Positions 56,350-62,243 of a stretch of DNA of 64,000 nucleotides are shown piece after piece. How positions within the stretch are numbered: the stretch's first letter is position 1; every line of letters starts with the position of its first letter. The position numbers and the translations under genes are program-made. The notes beneath the pieces are model-generated. The model was not told the DNA's origin and searched no databases. It was given only the letters and a program-made list of their open reading frames with translations. The stretch is taken from the NCBI GenBank assembly GCA_004352715.1, contig SCFE01000024.1:1003676-1067675 (forward strand). The letters run 5' to 3'. This stretch comes from Hofstenia miamia (Eukaryota; Xenacoelomorpha; Acoela).

Positions 56350-59300
56350 ATATATATAAATTTAACAACTTATATAATCGAACAAGAGTGTTGAAATTGA
56401 AGATGTCGTTTGTAGTAATTGTACTTTGGGATTCATAATACATTTTTTAAAATGGGCCTAAGATGGACTAGCGTATAATAATATGTGCATTTGGGACATG
56501 CCATCCAATTAGTCATGTGGGTATAGGCCCGAGCAGCAGAGATGGAAATGGGCTGAGTACTTTTAAAAGTTTCCAGCCCAACCCAGCCTATCTATTTTAA
56601 ATTTTCAGCCCACTTTGAGCCCATATTTAAAAATGATAATTTTACAAAAAATAGAGTTATGGCTAATTTCAATCTAAAGTAGGTCTTCTTGATCCACTTC
56701 TCTATCATAGATTGGTATTAATATGCTTTAAGAAGCAAAAATGCTTCATAACATTTTTAACAAAAAAATATCAAACTCATTTATGGCCCACGAGATTTCG
56801 GCCCAAGCTCAGCCCATGGACAGCTTAACCCATTTCCATCCTTACCGAGCAGTGTTCAAATTGAGACCCATTTCCCACTCTGCATATATAAGCGCGATTA
56901 AGTATGCAGAACTTCTAACATCATAAAATGCGTATTATGATGATATAAGATCACATGTAAACATTGTTCTCATAATTGTAAAAATATGATACAGAGATGA
57001 AATTTCAATAGATGTATTGATATTTTATTTCGTCAGCTGGACATGACTGCGGTAATTGTTGACTAACAAAATTTGTAATAGACGTTTCCGGAGATCAATG
57101 CTGTAAACCACAAACAGGTTTGCTTGACACTGCGAACAATCGCTAATCAAATAAACAAACGTAGCTTCAAGGAGAAACATGTTCATTTTAATAAAATCAT
57201 TAATTATTGACTAAAGTCAGCATCACCATGGACAGCCATAGCTTTCCATGGCATCACTATCATTATCAGATACAAAATAAATTGGCTGGGGCACTTCAAA
57301 CGACCATGGCACGCTACGTAGCCCGTATCAATAACTTGACGGAAAAAGAAAACTTACATACTTAAACAGTCATTACTACTATCAATGTAACCTACGTCAA
57401 AACCCGAATTAAGTACTTTAGTTGTCACGACTGAGAAGCTTAATTTTACAACTATAACGTAATATTTAAGTCCCGCACCTTTTCCAGTGCAGAATTATCA
57501 GTGAGTTTTGACAATTTATTGACAAATCGCATAGCGATAATTAACGACATAAAAAACACTATAAAAATACTTTAAGTGGTCTACTGATTAACCCTTATCT
57601 AGCGGAAATGTGGCAATTTGACATCAGGTGTGTTTCGCAACAAGATTTAGTATAAAATACCTAAGTCATAAACAAACGCTTTTCCATGTTTACAAGGTCT
57701 ATCATAAAGTATGAAAATATGCATCATTTGTACAAATGTAATGTAATCCGTTTGCCACTTTGATATATAATATAGATAGAAAATACTCATCAACAAATAA
57801 GCAAATCGTATCTTAAGCAAATGGTTTTAAGAATATAAATACTCGAACAACGACAAATAATCATGCTAAGTTCATAGTCCATATGCCCGTACACTTTAGC
57901 AGTGCCTGATAAGACCCCTACTCCAGCAATGGGTGTTAATAACAGAATGTAATTCAAAATCATAGGTTAAATGATCAAGGTTAGAGCTTTGGGTAAGGCT
58001 TTGGTGTTAAATGTGAGAATATTTCTAAATTTGGTTGAAATAACTATTTTAGCACTTGTTCCTTTGGAATCCACCCACTTAAGAAAAACTAAAACCTAGT
58101 GTCGAAAAGGAAGTAGAGCCGGAACTTTCTTTTGAGTGACAAATGTAACTAGAAGGAACTATGTTCATTCAAATCTACATTGCTAGATGTTGAGAAATTA
58201 TAGCTTACGGTACTAGTACCAAAATGGCTGGTATCATACAGTGGTGTACGGAAGAGAGGCATGGTGAAATGTCCCCCTTGAGGATTGCAACATTGATTCT
58301 GATTATATAAAAAAATTGTAAAAAATTTAAAAAGTAATAAAAATTTAGGTGGTGACATACATTCTCAGAATTAAATTTTTCAATATTTTCATAATTTTGA
58401 GATGACTCAGTCCCGTCAGAAAACCCTGCGTTCTCCTCTAGGATAGTTGTAAATTTATCTGATTTAACCAATTTCAGTCTATAGTAATCAATGTGTGTTT
58501 GAAAATTGTGTGAAAAATATAACGATTGAATCGGATTTTGACGATCCCACTTTGCAATTACGAGATTGTAGTGGTATTGAGAGGCGACTAGGAGTAGCAA
58601 ATCTTGAAAAGCGTCCACTGTGACAACGAAAAACTGTTTTTACAGATGCCAAACTATCTATGATATCTAAGAAAGGTTTTGAGCAAACCGTCGTAATATG
58701 AGAAACCGATGTTGCGGTTCACTGCTATGGATTATTGAATGCTGAAGTCATCGAAAGCAATGAGTGTTGAAAGTTCCCCGAAAAACCAAACAGTTACACT
58801 CTTGGTCAAATTTAATCTGATCATTTTTCTCAGTGCCTGTTGTCGAAGGACCACTCCCAAGCAGTTCAACCGCATTATATGTGTAGAATAATCGTCAACA
58901 CAATCTACTCACTTCTGTAATTTAGTTTTTCTGTGGAACGCAAAAGTGCGTTCTTCAATAATTGGTAACAAAGAAGTATTCAAAGCTCTAGGATAGTGGA
59001 ATACACATGAAAAAACATCTCATCAAGCAATGAAAGTAAACATCCAGAATGCCAGAAGCGCACAATTATTATTTCTGAGCAGAATTCCTGAGGTAATTGG
59101 TTGTGCATAATTATTGACTAAGGCAATCACTGTTGTTTGCTCTTAATAATGATGAGCATAAAAACGCTCATAAATCACTGGTTGTTTGCAAATGCTTTTT
59201 AGGAAACAATTATCTCAGGAAATCTGGCCAAAAATAAGACTAAATTAACAATAAATACATTAAAAGCCCTATCTTCAGGAATGTTTTTTATCCGGATTTC

Positions 59301-62243
59301 AATTCCCAACCACATTTTATCCGGACAATTCAATTACTGGATATGACTTCTTCCTAAGGAGTGATAAACTGTCAAATTTGTATGACCAATATTTGGCAAA
59401 CAATGTTTTAGCAATGTTTGACAGTGTATCCATTAATGTCTATGAAGCCAAAGAATAAAACCTCTTAACATTATTTCCACTAGTGTTACTTTTACGTAAC
59501 AAGCCGCATTTTGAACAATTTATCTAACTGTAAAATTTATTAAAATGTTTTTACATCGACACCTCTATGGGATAGGGCCCAATCACTCAATGATGAAGAT
59601 ATATGCTAAAATATGTGCTTATGACTGAATTGCATGCAAATAACAACATTTTTTCAATGATAAATTCGATTTTTGCAAAAATATTCAATTTATTTCCATA
59701 CCTAGATTCAGATAATGAGGAGGTCTAATGCCCATGTTTCTGGACGACTCAATATCCAGGCAATATAGATGTCCGGAAATTAGGAATTCGACTGTACAAA
59801 TAATTTAAATGACAAAGTTTGTGTTATACTTCCACGTTAAAATAGGACATCGGATTCATTAACATTTGGTAGAATGTTATGGCATGGAATATGAAGAGTT
59901 TAAAATTCTTTTATCTCTAGAGTAGGAGTATCGTCGCTGGTGCTGAATGTGCACAACTATTATGCAACGTGAAGTTTTTCAGTAATTGCAGATTCATTGC
60001 AAAAATTACACTGGCGGGTTCTTCCAGTTTTACTGGTGATAACAACTTCCTTTCGCAAAGATATACAGTGACCTCGCTTTCGAACAACTAAGCATGAACA
60101 AGGTTTTAAGGAAAAAAAGCGCAAACAAATATTTTCATATGTTAAATAAAACATTTATTGTGGGCAATCTTATATAGTATATGAAAAAACTTCATGATGC
60201 CCTTCTCTATATGGTTGACAACTCCTTTTTTCGAGCAGCTATTGTACGTATTCATACATATTTATTGTAGAATCATAAATATGATTAATACATCTAAGCT
60301 TTGTGTAATTGAATTTGAAAAAATGTTGGAAAACACATGTTATTAGAATTTAATCTCAATATGTATAAAGAATTCTCATATGATTTTCAAAGCTCAAATT
60401 CACCGACAGACTGCTTGCGTCGGGTTGGAAAGTATGCACTGTTCTTCGATATTGTAATTATTGTATTCGGAACATTGTATAATATTAACGCTTTGTTTCA
60501 CACTCTCAGCAATGCGCGCAGGGTGGACAGAACATCCAGAAGGTTTACAATTTATACATATTTAGCATTATGGTTAATGACCAACTGTTTCTACTATGTG
60601 ATCATGGCTCCATTACAAATTATTACGTTTGATATGACGGAGTACGTGCATGGTGAGAAAATTTCCTTTATAGCATCTAAGTTTAGATGGCATATTATAG
60701 AATTCGGAACTATATTCTTTCCTTTAATGACTATTTTATCAATGCTTTTGGTTTCATATGAAAGAATGTTGAGGGTTAAAACATCTCTATTCTACAACAT
60801 GTCGAGTGGCGGAAATGTTAATAATGGCATTGATCTATTTTCCATGACTGCCTTCTGCATGATAATTAGCTTCCGTTACTGTGTGGATGAAAAAGCGGAA
60901 TTGGTGAGAGTCTTGGCTATATCGATGATATTTACTATTATTGTGATATCAAATTTAATTTCAATTACGTGCAATTTATTCTGTTTGTTATCAGTAAATC
61001 GACTGGAAAGTCGAAATTCAAAATGGACGAAACTAATTGCTTGTCTTGTAGAGACAGCCATAATCATGCTGCAAAAGTTGTTGCAGTTGTCCACGGTTAT
61101 TCATGCATACATTCGCAGCCCAATTCCAATCAATTGCTCAACTTTTATCGCTTACCAAATCCTTCAATATCAAATTTCATCAATGTGTTATGTGATGTCT
61201 GCAGGATTATTCATATAATAACAAATTACCGTTGCTTCACGGTAATTAATTTTGTAAATTGAATTTTTTTATACATCTCGAAAATGCCAAGTAAATGTTG
61301 ATCCTTAATACTATTAAGAACTTAGGGTTGCTCAAACAATCCACTACAAAAAACAAGATTTATTTGAAAGTGTTAGATAAGATGCTCCAGTTAAAATTCA
61401 AATGAGGTCGTCATATATGGTCGAACATTGAAAATATCTTCATAAATAATAAGATTATAAGTTATAACCTAGCTTCAGCATGCATTCCTTCAAACAGCTA
61501 TATTCCTTGATAAAGATTGCCTTCTGAATTTGAAAGAATGCATGGATTTGAAAACTGAACTAAAACTTCTAACTAATTCCTTGAGATGAGCGACCTTAGT
61601 TAAATATCTTTGAGGGTTGATTCTACGAAAACTTTTCACTGAACGTTTCAAAAACGTTAATCATTCTAGTTTTTTAATAACATCATTAATGCCATTCAAT
61701 TACTAACGTTAGATAAATAAAAACCCAATTAAATAAAAAACTAGTCACATTTAAAATCATTTTGCACAATCATTACAATGGTTTCCACATTCCCCTTTGT
61801 AACAACGTAAATAAGTTTTTTAACTATACAAAAAATCATGGATTATCTGAAGTCACTCCCCTGATCTGAAAGTTGTTTTCAAAAAAGAACAATACATGAA
61901 TGCTATCACATGCACACATCTGAATTGAGTAAAAAACATAAATGTGCAAGTTGCACTTTCGTGCTTAAGAATCTATTTTAGGCTAAATTAGTCTCTTGGC
62001 CACCTGTGCTACACGCACCCGATGCATTGCACTACCATTTCATACAACACGCAAAGAATGACAAACAATCATTCTTTACTAAACACATTCCAAGCTTAAT
62101 TGACAGGAAATAAACAACTTACGTCCTGAGTGTTGGTAACATATGTCTGAAAGTCGTTCAATGAAGCCTCTCGTGAATCTTCCCAATAATCAATGGCGCG
62201 TGACATGTCAAAGTTTACTGCGATTAACGCACTTCCACAGAGG
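20655..62243 (-). CDS. Prominin-like pentaspan membrane glycoprotein gene (5' end missing)
   Basis: Prominins (CD133/PROM family) are five-pass glycoproteins that bind cholesterol and mark membrane protrusions such as microvilli, cilia and photoreceptor discs. Phased exons, 5' to 3': 62243-62123, [unresolved], 41471-41185, 40207-40075, 30895-30819, 30318-30248, 29378-29226, 26037-25801, 25584-25497, 24589-24425, 24370-24257, 23419-23282, 23240-23151, 22682-22524, 21912-21791, 21407-21377, 20837-20655. The last fifteen total 2048 bp and stay in frame for about 681 codons, close to the matching part of human PROM1 (865 aa). Hallmarks seen are the TM3-TM4 loop GYDSEATPAQRTGVSHCGG, matching the family GYD..ATP..R..VS..GG; Cys pairs in both extracellular loops; many N-glycosylation sequons; a TM5; and a short tail. 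The signal peptide, TM1 and most of TM2 lie upstream, in or beyond the gap at 63093. The family call is firm. The last two exons and the 62-41 kb join are less so. Confidence 0.85.
20775..20936 (+). other. Short plus-strand open frame opposite the prominin tail
   Basis: A 53-codon frame from ATG to TGA, starting MLLLHSPLTALLKKNGGVVE and continuing LLGIGHKAIANRD. It spans a G+C-enriched island (20774-20936) that extends beyond the proposed minus-strand terminal exon. I do not recognise the product. It may be a fragment of a decayed gene or mobile element, or simply the shadow of the opposite strand. Confidence 0.2.
21061..21097 (+). repeat. (TA)n microsatellite in the prominin 3' region
   Basis: An uninterrupted alternating TA tract of about 37 bp. 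Similar tracts occur at about 23604-23627, 26323-26357, 26448-26472 and many gap edges. Confidence 0.9.
21377..21407 (-). CDS. Candidate prominin micro-exon: cytosolic tail
   Basis: A 31-bp candidate between TTCCCAG| and |GTCAAA, reading QIPPTKIPGNQ after completing the CA split codon. It leaves phase 0, which fits the frame of the terminal exon at 20655-20837. The donor is weak, and a nearby GTAATC would change the phase. The terminal exon could also be joined directly from TM5 in another frame, giving a short hydrophobic tail instead. Confidence 0.45.
21791..21912 (-). CDS. Prominin exon: TM5 and start of cytosolic tail
   Basis: A 122-bp exon between AATTTTAG| and |GTAAGT. It encodes NLFAFFLVIIAFVFLFLIFF, a clear transmembrane helix, then SLKLSSHYKILVSEEPYDAQ. 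The human protein has TM5 followed by VKLAKYYRRMDSEDVYDD, and both place a basic/Tyr cluster and an acidic Tyr motif right after the membrane. It ends with CA of a split codon. Confidence 0.88.
22524..22682 (-). CDS. Prominin exon: end of extracellular loop 2, before TM5
   Basis: A 159-bp exon between AACTTAG| and |GTAAGT, phase 0 both ends. It begins AVEGIRARNLDYLAQYRTYI and includes EEIGNCSSLSNAYRRF and NASCNHLLSSF. The two cysteines match the human pair in EKVASCKPVATALD...FLCSYII, immediately before TM5. Two sequons (NCS, NAS) are present. Confidence 0.88.
23151..23240 (-). CDS. Prominin exon: extracellular loop 2
   Basis: A 90-bp exon between ACTTATAG| and |GTAAGT, phase 0 both ends. 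It reads GTDNFNLEQFERSLKFLRDG and then APNYQTALNQ. It is placed by phase and by its position between the two neighbouring prominin exons. Confidence 0.78.
23282..23419 (-). CDS. Prominin exon: extracellular loop 2, cysteine-containing helix
   Basis: A 138-bp exon between TATTTAG| and |GTTTGC, phase 0 both ends. It begins ECFSKLKTIKYGMPRLEASL and ends with a second cysteine segment GECKSRINKILQ. It aligns with the human helix around [20 protein letters not shown]. The donor GTTTGC is weak, but the frame to the next exon is kept. Confidence 0.8.
24257..24370 (-). CDS. Prominin exon: extracellular loop 2, followed by a GC donor
   Basis: A 114-bp exon entering in phase 0 from ATATTTAG|. It reads LEPNFEFGELQSKLEQMIST and then MEAKRTQAKDDDTYTRYQ. 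The only donor that keeps the frame with the next exon is CAG|GCATGT, a GC-AG intron. The nearest GT (GCAT|GTTTAC) would end in phase 1, and the next exon cannot accept that because an in-frame TAG directly precedes its acceptor. Confidence 0.8.
24425..24589 (-). CDS. Prominin exon: extracellular loop 2, glycosylated helix
   Basis: A 165-bp exon between ATTTTAG| and |GTAAGA, phase 0 at both ends. It is rich in Asn and carries four N-glycosylation sequons (NNS, NDT, NDS, NDS). It begins FFTDANNSLNNFKLASNELV. It matches the helical middle of loop 2 rather than any short conserved motif, so its assignment rests on phase and position between two well-matched exons. Confidence 0.82.
25497..25584 (-). 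CDS. Prominin exon: extracellular loop 2
   Basis: An 88-bp exon between TTTTAG| and |GTAAGT. It reads LQCDSNKSSAYSTLALEEIA and then EFENSVNLDT, ending in phase 0. Human prominin has [20 protein letters not shown] at the equivalent place, so the cysteine and the Y.TL spacing are kept. The sequon NKS (Asn-Lys-Ser) lies at the start. Confidence 0.85.
25801..26037 (-). CDS. Prominin exon: TM4 and start of extracellular loop 2
   Basis: A 237-bp exon between CTTTAG| and |GTAAGA. It encodes a long hydrophobic helix (CAVLCFMVSWLVFLMAGAGV), then VEMGICRPLEDKEYTLVKHV. This corresponds to human TM4 followed by VEKLICEPYTSKELFRVLD, including the conserved cysteine. A CAG acceptor 6 bases inside the exon (GTGCAG|TG) would break the phase, so the upstream TAG acceptor is chosen. 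It ends with CT, completed by A from the next exon. Confidence 0.9.
26358..26447. other. Assembly gap (90 N) inside a (TA)n tract
   Basis: (TA)n on both sides, so the gap almost certainly marks a collapsed or unreadable microsatellite within the prominin intron between the 29226 and 26037 exons. Confidence 0.95.
26473..29225. other. Prominin intron, no gene seen
   Basis: About 2.7 kb of A/T-rich intron sequence. No exon is needed here because the flanking exons join in phase. The stretch 27340-27490 is slightly G-rich but has no recognisable content. Confidence 0.5.
29226..29378 (-). CDS. Prominin exon: TM3 and cytosolic loop
   Basis: A 153-bp exon between ATTTAG| and |GTGAGT. It encodes a hydrophobic helix (GLGVAVTIIVVGIIAMFG), a cysteine at its inner edge, and then the cytosolic loop GYDSEATPAQRTGVSHCGG. 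The human counterpart is a TM3 followed by GYDRHATPTTRGCVSNTGG. This is the strongest family signature in the window. It ends with two bases of a Phe codon completed by the 26037-25801 exon. Confidence 0.92.
29548..29645. repeat. Dispersed repeat, copy 1 (partner at 59650-59745)
   Basis: Shares about 95 bp of recognisable sequence with 59650-59745, including TTCAGATAATGAGG, GGTCT and GCCCA blocks in the same order. The partner copy is next to a pogo/Tigger-like terminal repeat, so this is probably a fragment of the same element family. Confidence 0.55.
30248..30318 (-). CDS. Prominin exon: juxtamembrane segment before TM3
   Basis: A 71-bp exon between TTTTAG| and |GTAAAG, phase 0 in and two bases (CG) out. 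It reads LSNITKLYKEKSSIEDITIF and continues NLYR, with an NIT sequon. The split Arg codon is completed by the first T of the next exon, which starts TM3. This phase match is what places this small exon between 30819 and 29378. Confidence 0.8.
30819..30895 (-). CDS. Prominin exon: extracellular loop 1, distal helix
   Basis: A 77-bp exon between TTTTTTAG| and |GTAAGA. It begins with AG, which completes a Glu codon with the previous exon, and ends in phase 0. It reads EFNAAAKVFREAMIDYIKNI followed by STPMNE, with an NIS sequon. It aligns with the human segment IQDILSAFSVYVNNTESYI just before TM3. A competing acceptor 2 bases further in would break the frame, so the AG start is preferred. Confidence 0.8.
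31440..32660 (+). pseudogene. piggyBac-type transposase remnant
   Basis: Not one open frame but a chain of frames broken by stops and shifts. Recognisable pieces in order are a region reading TNAGEEKRKILGESYI at about 31824-31870, then DEMNAVIGLLIL at about 31874-31909, which fits the family pattern of a TN...R block followed by E...IGLL. Further on is GLNDIDQIAGHYSVQQK at about 32278-32328, equivalent to the conserved D..DQ...Y...RKTRRW block around the last catalytic aspartate, then FPALNAILFIS at about 32358-32390. A C-terminal Cys segment (KENLCGEQ) is near 32627-32650. The element lies in a prominin intron, antisense to that gene. I did not locate its TTAA-flanked ends. It is clearly non-functional. 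Confidence 0.7.
32661..34185. other. Prominin intron sequence between transposon remnants
   Basis: Mostly A/T-rich. The minus strand of 33226-33720 has scattered protein-like stretches in shifting frames that might be another decayed coding element, but I could not name it. Short GGGT-rich pieces occur at 33825-33905. Confidence 0.4.
34186..34383 (+). pseudogene. hAT transposase C-terminal dimerisation domain remnant
   Basis: An open frame of 65 codons with no ATG, ending at TAG. It contains FDNPLDYWKINESRYSKLAS, then AAHQLYVVQGSSSISEEQF and LLTDLRNRIS. This is the standard hAT C-terminal pattern: PL.YWK, a Y/P..LA segment, a small-residue/Ser block followed by SE..F, and then LT..R..L. In active members the SE is normally followed by Arg (SER.FS), and here it is SEE. 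The catalytic core upstream is not recognisable. It lies in a prominin intron. Confidence 0.7.
34554..34731. other. Assembly gap (178 N) between repeated flanks
   Basis: Both sides carry the same words, CCCTACACACCCACA followed by (TA)n. This points to a tandem minisatellite-like unit of CA-rich and TA-rich sequence, or to an unmerged overlap. Confidence 0.9.
34826..36016. other. Prominin intron, no gene seen
   Basis: A/T-rich intron. The open frame at 35446-35691 has no splice or homology support. Confidence 0.45.
36017..36493. mobile_element. hAT-like MITE, 477 bp
   Basis: The left end reads CAGCAAGTCTGTAAATGTG followed by TTGGGTCA. The right end on the opposite strand reads CAGGGCTGTAAATGGGTCAA followed by GATATTTTAGAC. 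These form imperfect terminal inverted repeats with the CAGGGCTGTAAA start known from hAT elements. Internally there are several GGTTGGGT/TTGGGTCA words in both halves. No transposase is encoded, and no clear 8-bp target duplication is visible. Confidence 0.55.
37587..39780 (-). pseudogene. Non-LTR retrotransposon (reverse transcriptase), 5'-truncated and frameshifted
   Basis: Minus-strand element ending 3' in a (TAA)n tract at 37587-37609 (ATT repeat on the element strand). From 39707 downward it encodes a partial pre-RT region and the RT fingers (ISILSQLSLAFERIIFSAIY, then KSQYGFMSHKSTG). The catalytic A block VYLDFQKAFDK appears only after a frame change near 38830-38800. A SQ..SDYLSDRSQFICID-type segment follows, then YADDTRIFSSI (motif C) at about 38507-38539. 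The C-terminal region (38260-37856) includes LSTLCYNFQCWYLNSSS and FLDLTFLNKLLLDIYDFD, the usual post-RT region. No endonuclease domain is visible, so the 5' end is missing at about 39.8 kb. At least three frame breaks make it inactive. It resembles Jockey/CR1-type elements, but I cannot assign the clade. Confidence 0.8.
40075..40207 (-). CDS. Prominin exon: extracellular loop 1
   Basis: A 133-bp exon between TTTAG| and |GTATCG. It enters in phase 0 and leaves one base (G) that is completed by the exon at 30819-30895. It reads PEALQGYEDLTLTQQQVALF and continues with an NST sequon. It follows the 41185-41471 exon after an intron of about 1 kb. The 9.2-kb intron after it holds the retrotransposon at 37.6 kb, a hAT-like MITE and the hAT and piggyBac remnants. 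Confidence 0.8.
41185..41471 (-). CDS. Prominin exon: extracellular loop 1, central part
   Basis: A 287-bp exon between TTCTAG| and |GTAAGA. It enters with two bases and ends in phase 0. It starts NPLGDEILTAALQSS, has an NLT glycosylation sequon, is predicted to be helical and Gln/Ser-rich, and contains the closely spaced cysteines SDCADCF. These correspond to the DPLC...ETC cysteine region of vertebrate prominin loop 1. The previous exon must end with one base of a split codon. A 28-bp candidate with that phase sits at 48706-48733. Confidence 0.85.
41472..42942. other. Prominin intron, no gene seen
   Basis: Mixed A/T-rich sequence with somewhat higher G+C at 41590-42300 and 42560-42720, probably old repeat material. 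The frames there have no splice signals or recognisable motifs. Confidence 0.4.
42943..43095. other. Assembly gap (153 N) inside a (TA)n tract
   Basis: Flanked by (TA)n on both sides (42914-42942 and 43096-43178). The right side is a compound TA/TACA repeat. Confidence 0.95.
43180..48705. other. Large prominin intron, no gene seen
   Basis: A/T-rich. A short island of higher G+C at 47100-47290 has no useful open frame on either strand and may be a repeat. The (TA)n tract at 48129-48210 is compound. Confidence 0.45.
48706..48733 (-). other. Candidate 28-bp micro-exon of prominin
   Basis: A strong acceptor (ATTTCTTTTCAG|) and a good donor (|GTAAGG) enclose 28 bp reading YYHIKYLTV plus one base. 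It enters in phase 0 and ends in phase 1, exactly what is needed between the 62123-62243 exon and the 41185-41471 exon. The peptide is too short to bridge the expected 25-30 residues, so another exon may be missing or the match may be chance. Confidence 0.25.
48734..53468. other. Large prominin intron, no gene seen
   Basis: A/T-rich. Short G-rich pieces at 50560-50620 and 51110-51220 look like repeat fragments, the first containing CAGGGCTGACAAACCC, a hAT-terminus-like word without a visible partner. Confidence 0.4.
53469..53512 (-). other. Exon-like segment of uncertain gene
   Basis: Bounded by ATTTGCAG| and |GTAAGA, 44 bp, reading VEDRITEARHIAQY in the frame kept open for about 40 codons upstream. 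Its entry phase (two bases) does not fit after the 62 kb or 58 kb exons, so I do not include it in prominin. It could be an alternative exon or chance. Confidence 0.2.
54950..55445 (+). pseudogene. hAT-type transposase remnant (second family)
   Basis: An open stretch with QLFNALLIACPSMTDHLSLK leads, after an in-frame TAA at about 55141, to FWRKKAFIARFVQFLGYHL and HQTRQSDF, and in a shifted frame PTSNKAERLFSQVRF, then STYKTALSKNLESENFL and VNRARWNAVDIA in another. This fits the hAT C-terminal order of FW, a hydrophobic helix, SN.AER.FS, K..LS..LE...FL and N...W. At least two frame breaks are present, so it is inactive. It differs from the hAT remnant at 34186, implying a separate family. It lies in the large prominin intron. 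Confidence 0.5.
56309..56357 (+). repeat. (TA)n microsatellite
   Basis: An alternating TA tract of nearly 50 bp with a single interruption, about 180 bp upstream of the MITE at 56537. Confidence 0.9.
56537..56844. mobile_element. hAT-like MITE with perfect 8-bp target site duplication
   Basis: The 308-bp element is flanked by CCGAGCAG on both sides (56529-56536 and 56845-56852), a perfect 8-bp duplication as made by hAT transposases. The termini read CAGAGATGGAAATGGGCTGA on the left and TAAGGATGGAAATGGGTTAA on the right (opposite strand). Subterminal words such as CAGCCCA and GGGCTGA recur in both halves. It has no coding capacity. The intact duplication suggests a fairly recent insertion. 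Confidence 0.7.
58361..58633 (-). CDS. Phase-0 cassette exon of unknown family
   Basis: An open stretch of 91 codons between an acceptor (AAAAACAG|, or GTCACAG| 16 bases further in) and the donor |GTATGT. With the first acceptor both ends are phase 0. It contains VDAFQDLLLLVASQYHYNLV, then IAKWDRQNPIQSLYFSHNF and IDYYRLKLVKSDKF, and ends in an acidic Ser/Asn-rich segment. Composition and length make chance unlikely in such A/T-rich DNA. It lies on the same strand as prominin, between the 62 kb and 41 kb exons, and would fit by phase, but vertebrate prominins have no such insert at this point. It could be a lineage-specific insert, an alternative exon, or part of a separate gene nested in the intron. 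Confidence 0.45.
59295..59796. mobile_element. pogo/Tigger-like non-autonomous element
   Basis: The right end, read from the other strand, is TACAGTCGAATTCC followed by TTTCCGGACA and CCTGGATATTGA. Near the left end are TTTCAATTCCC, ATCCGGACAATT and CTGGATATGAC in the same order and orientation. Such TCCGGACA-containing termini next to a TA target are seen in pogo/Tigger elements. It contains the repeat block shared with 29548-29645. No transposase frame is present. The left boundary is approximate. Confidence 0.45.
59650..59745. repeat. Dispersed repeat, copy 2 (partner at 29548-29645)
   Basis: Shares TTTTTCAATG, CCATACC, TTCAGATAATGAGG and GGTCT blocks in order with 29548-29645. The two copies are about 30 kb apart in the same orientation, both within prominin introns. 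Confidence 0.55.
60337..61218 (+). CDS. Divergent seven-transmembrane (GPCR-like) receptor, single exon
   Basis: An uninterrupted 293-codon frame from ATG to TAA. Hydrophobic segments by residue: TM1 about 34-57, TM2 71-98, TM3 120-141, TM4 166-181 (weak), TM5 192-219, TM6 232-257, TM7 267-291. TM3 ends SMLLVSYERMLRVK, where ERM sits at the place of the rhodopsin-family DRY motif. The usual TM2 aspartate, the TM4 tryptophan, the TM6 CWxP and the TM7 NPxxY are absent or unrecognisable, and the protein stops directly after TM7 with no cytosolic tail. A second Met at residue 9 is an alternative start. The gene lies antisense inside the large prominin intron and has no visible introns. It is probably a lineage-specific chemosensory or peptide-type receptor. 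The ligand is unknown, and a degenerate receptor copy cannot be excluded. Confidence 0.65.
   Translation: MLLEFNLNMYKEFSYDFQSSNSPTDCLRRVGKYALFFDIVIIVFGTLYNINALFHTLSNARRVDRTSRRFTIYTYLALWLMTNCFYYVIMAPLQIITFDMTEYVHGEKISFIASKFRWHIIEFGTIFFPLMTILSMLLVSYERMLRVKTSLFYNMSSGGNVNNGIDLFSMTAFCMIISFRYCVDEKAELVRVLAISMIFTIIVISNLISITCNLFCLLSVNRLESRNSKWTKLIACLVETAIIMLQKLLQLSTVIHAYIRSPIPINCSTFIAYQILQYQISSMCYVMSAGLFI
61219..62122. other. Intron sequence between the receptor and the 62 kb prominin exon
   Basis: A/T-rich. AATAAA words near 61709-61735 on the plus strand could serve as polyadenylation signals for the receptor gene but are not distinctive. No gene seen. Confidence 0.4.
62123..62243 (-). CDS. Prominin exon: end of TM2, start of extracellular loop 1
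   Basis: Bounded by TTTAG| and |GTAAGT, 121 bp, entering with one base and ending in phase 0. It reads LCGSALIAVNFDMSRAIDYW and then EDSREASLNDFQTYV. By eye this aligns with the human PROM1 stretch where TM2 exits into loop 1 (pattern GFVANHQVRTR...DSNFKDLRTLL). The upstream exon is not visible before the terminal gap. The next exon downstream is uncertain. Confidence 0.75.
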
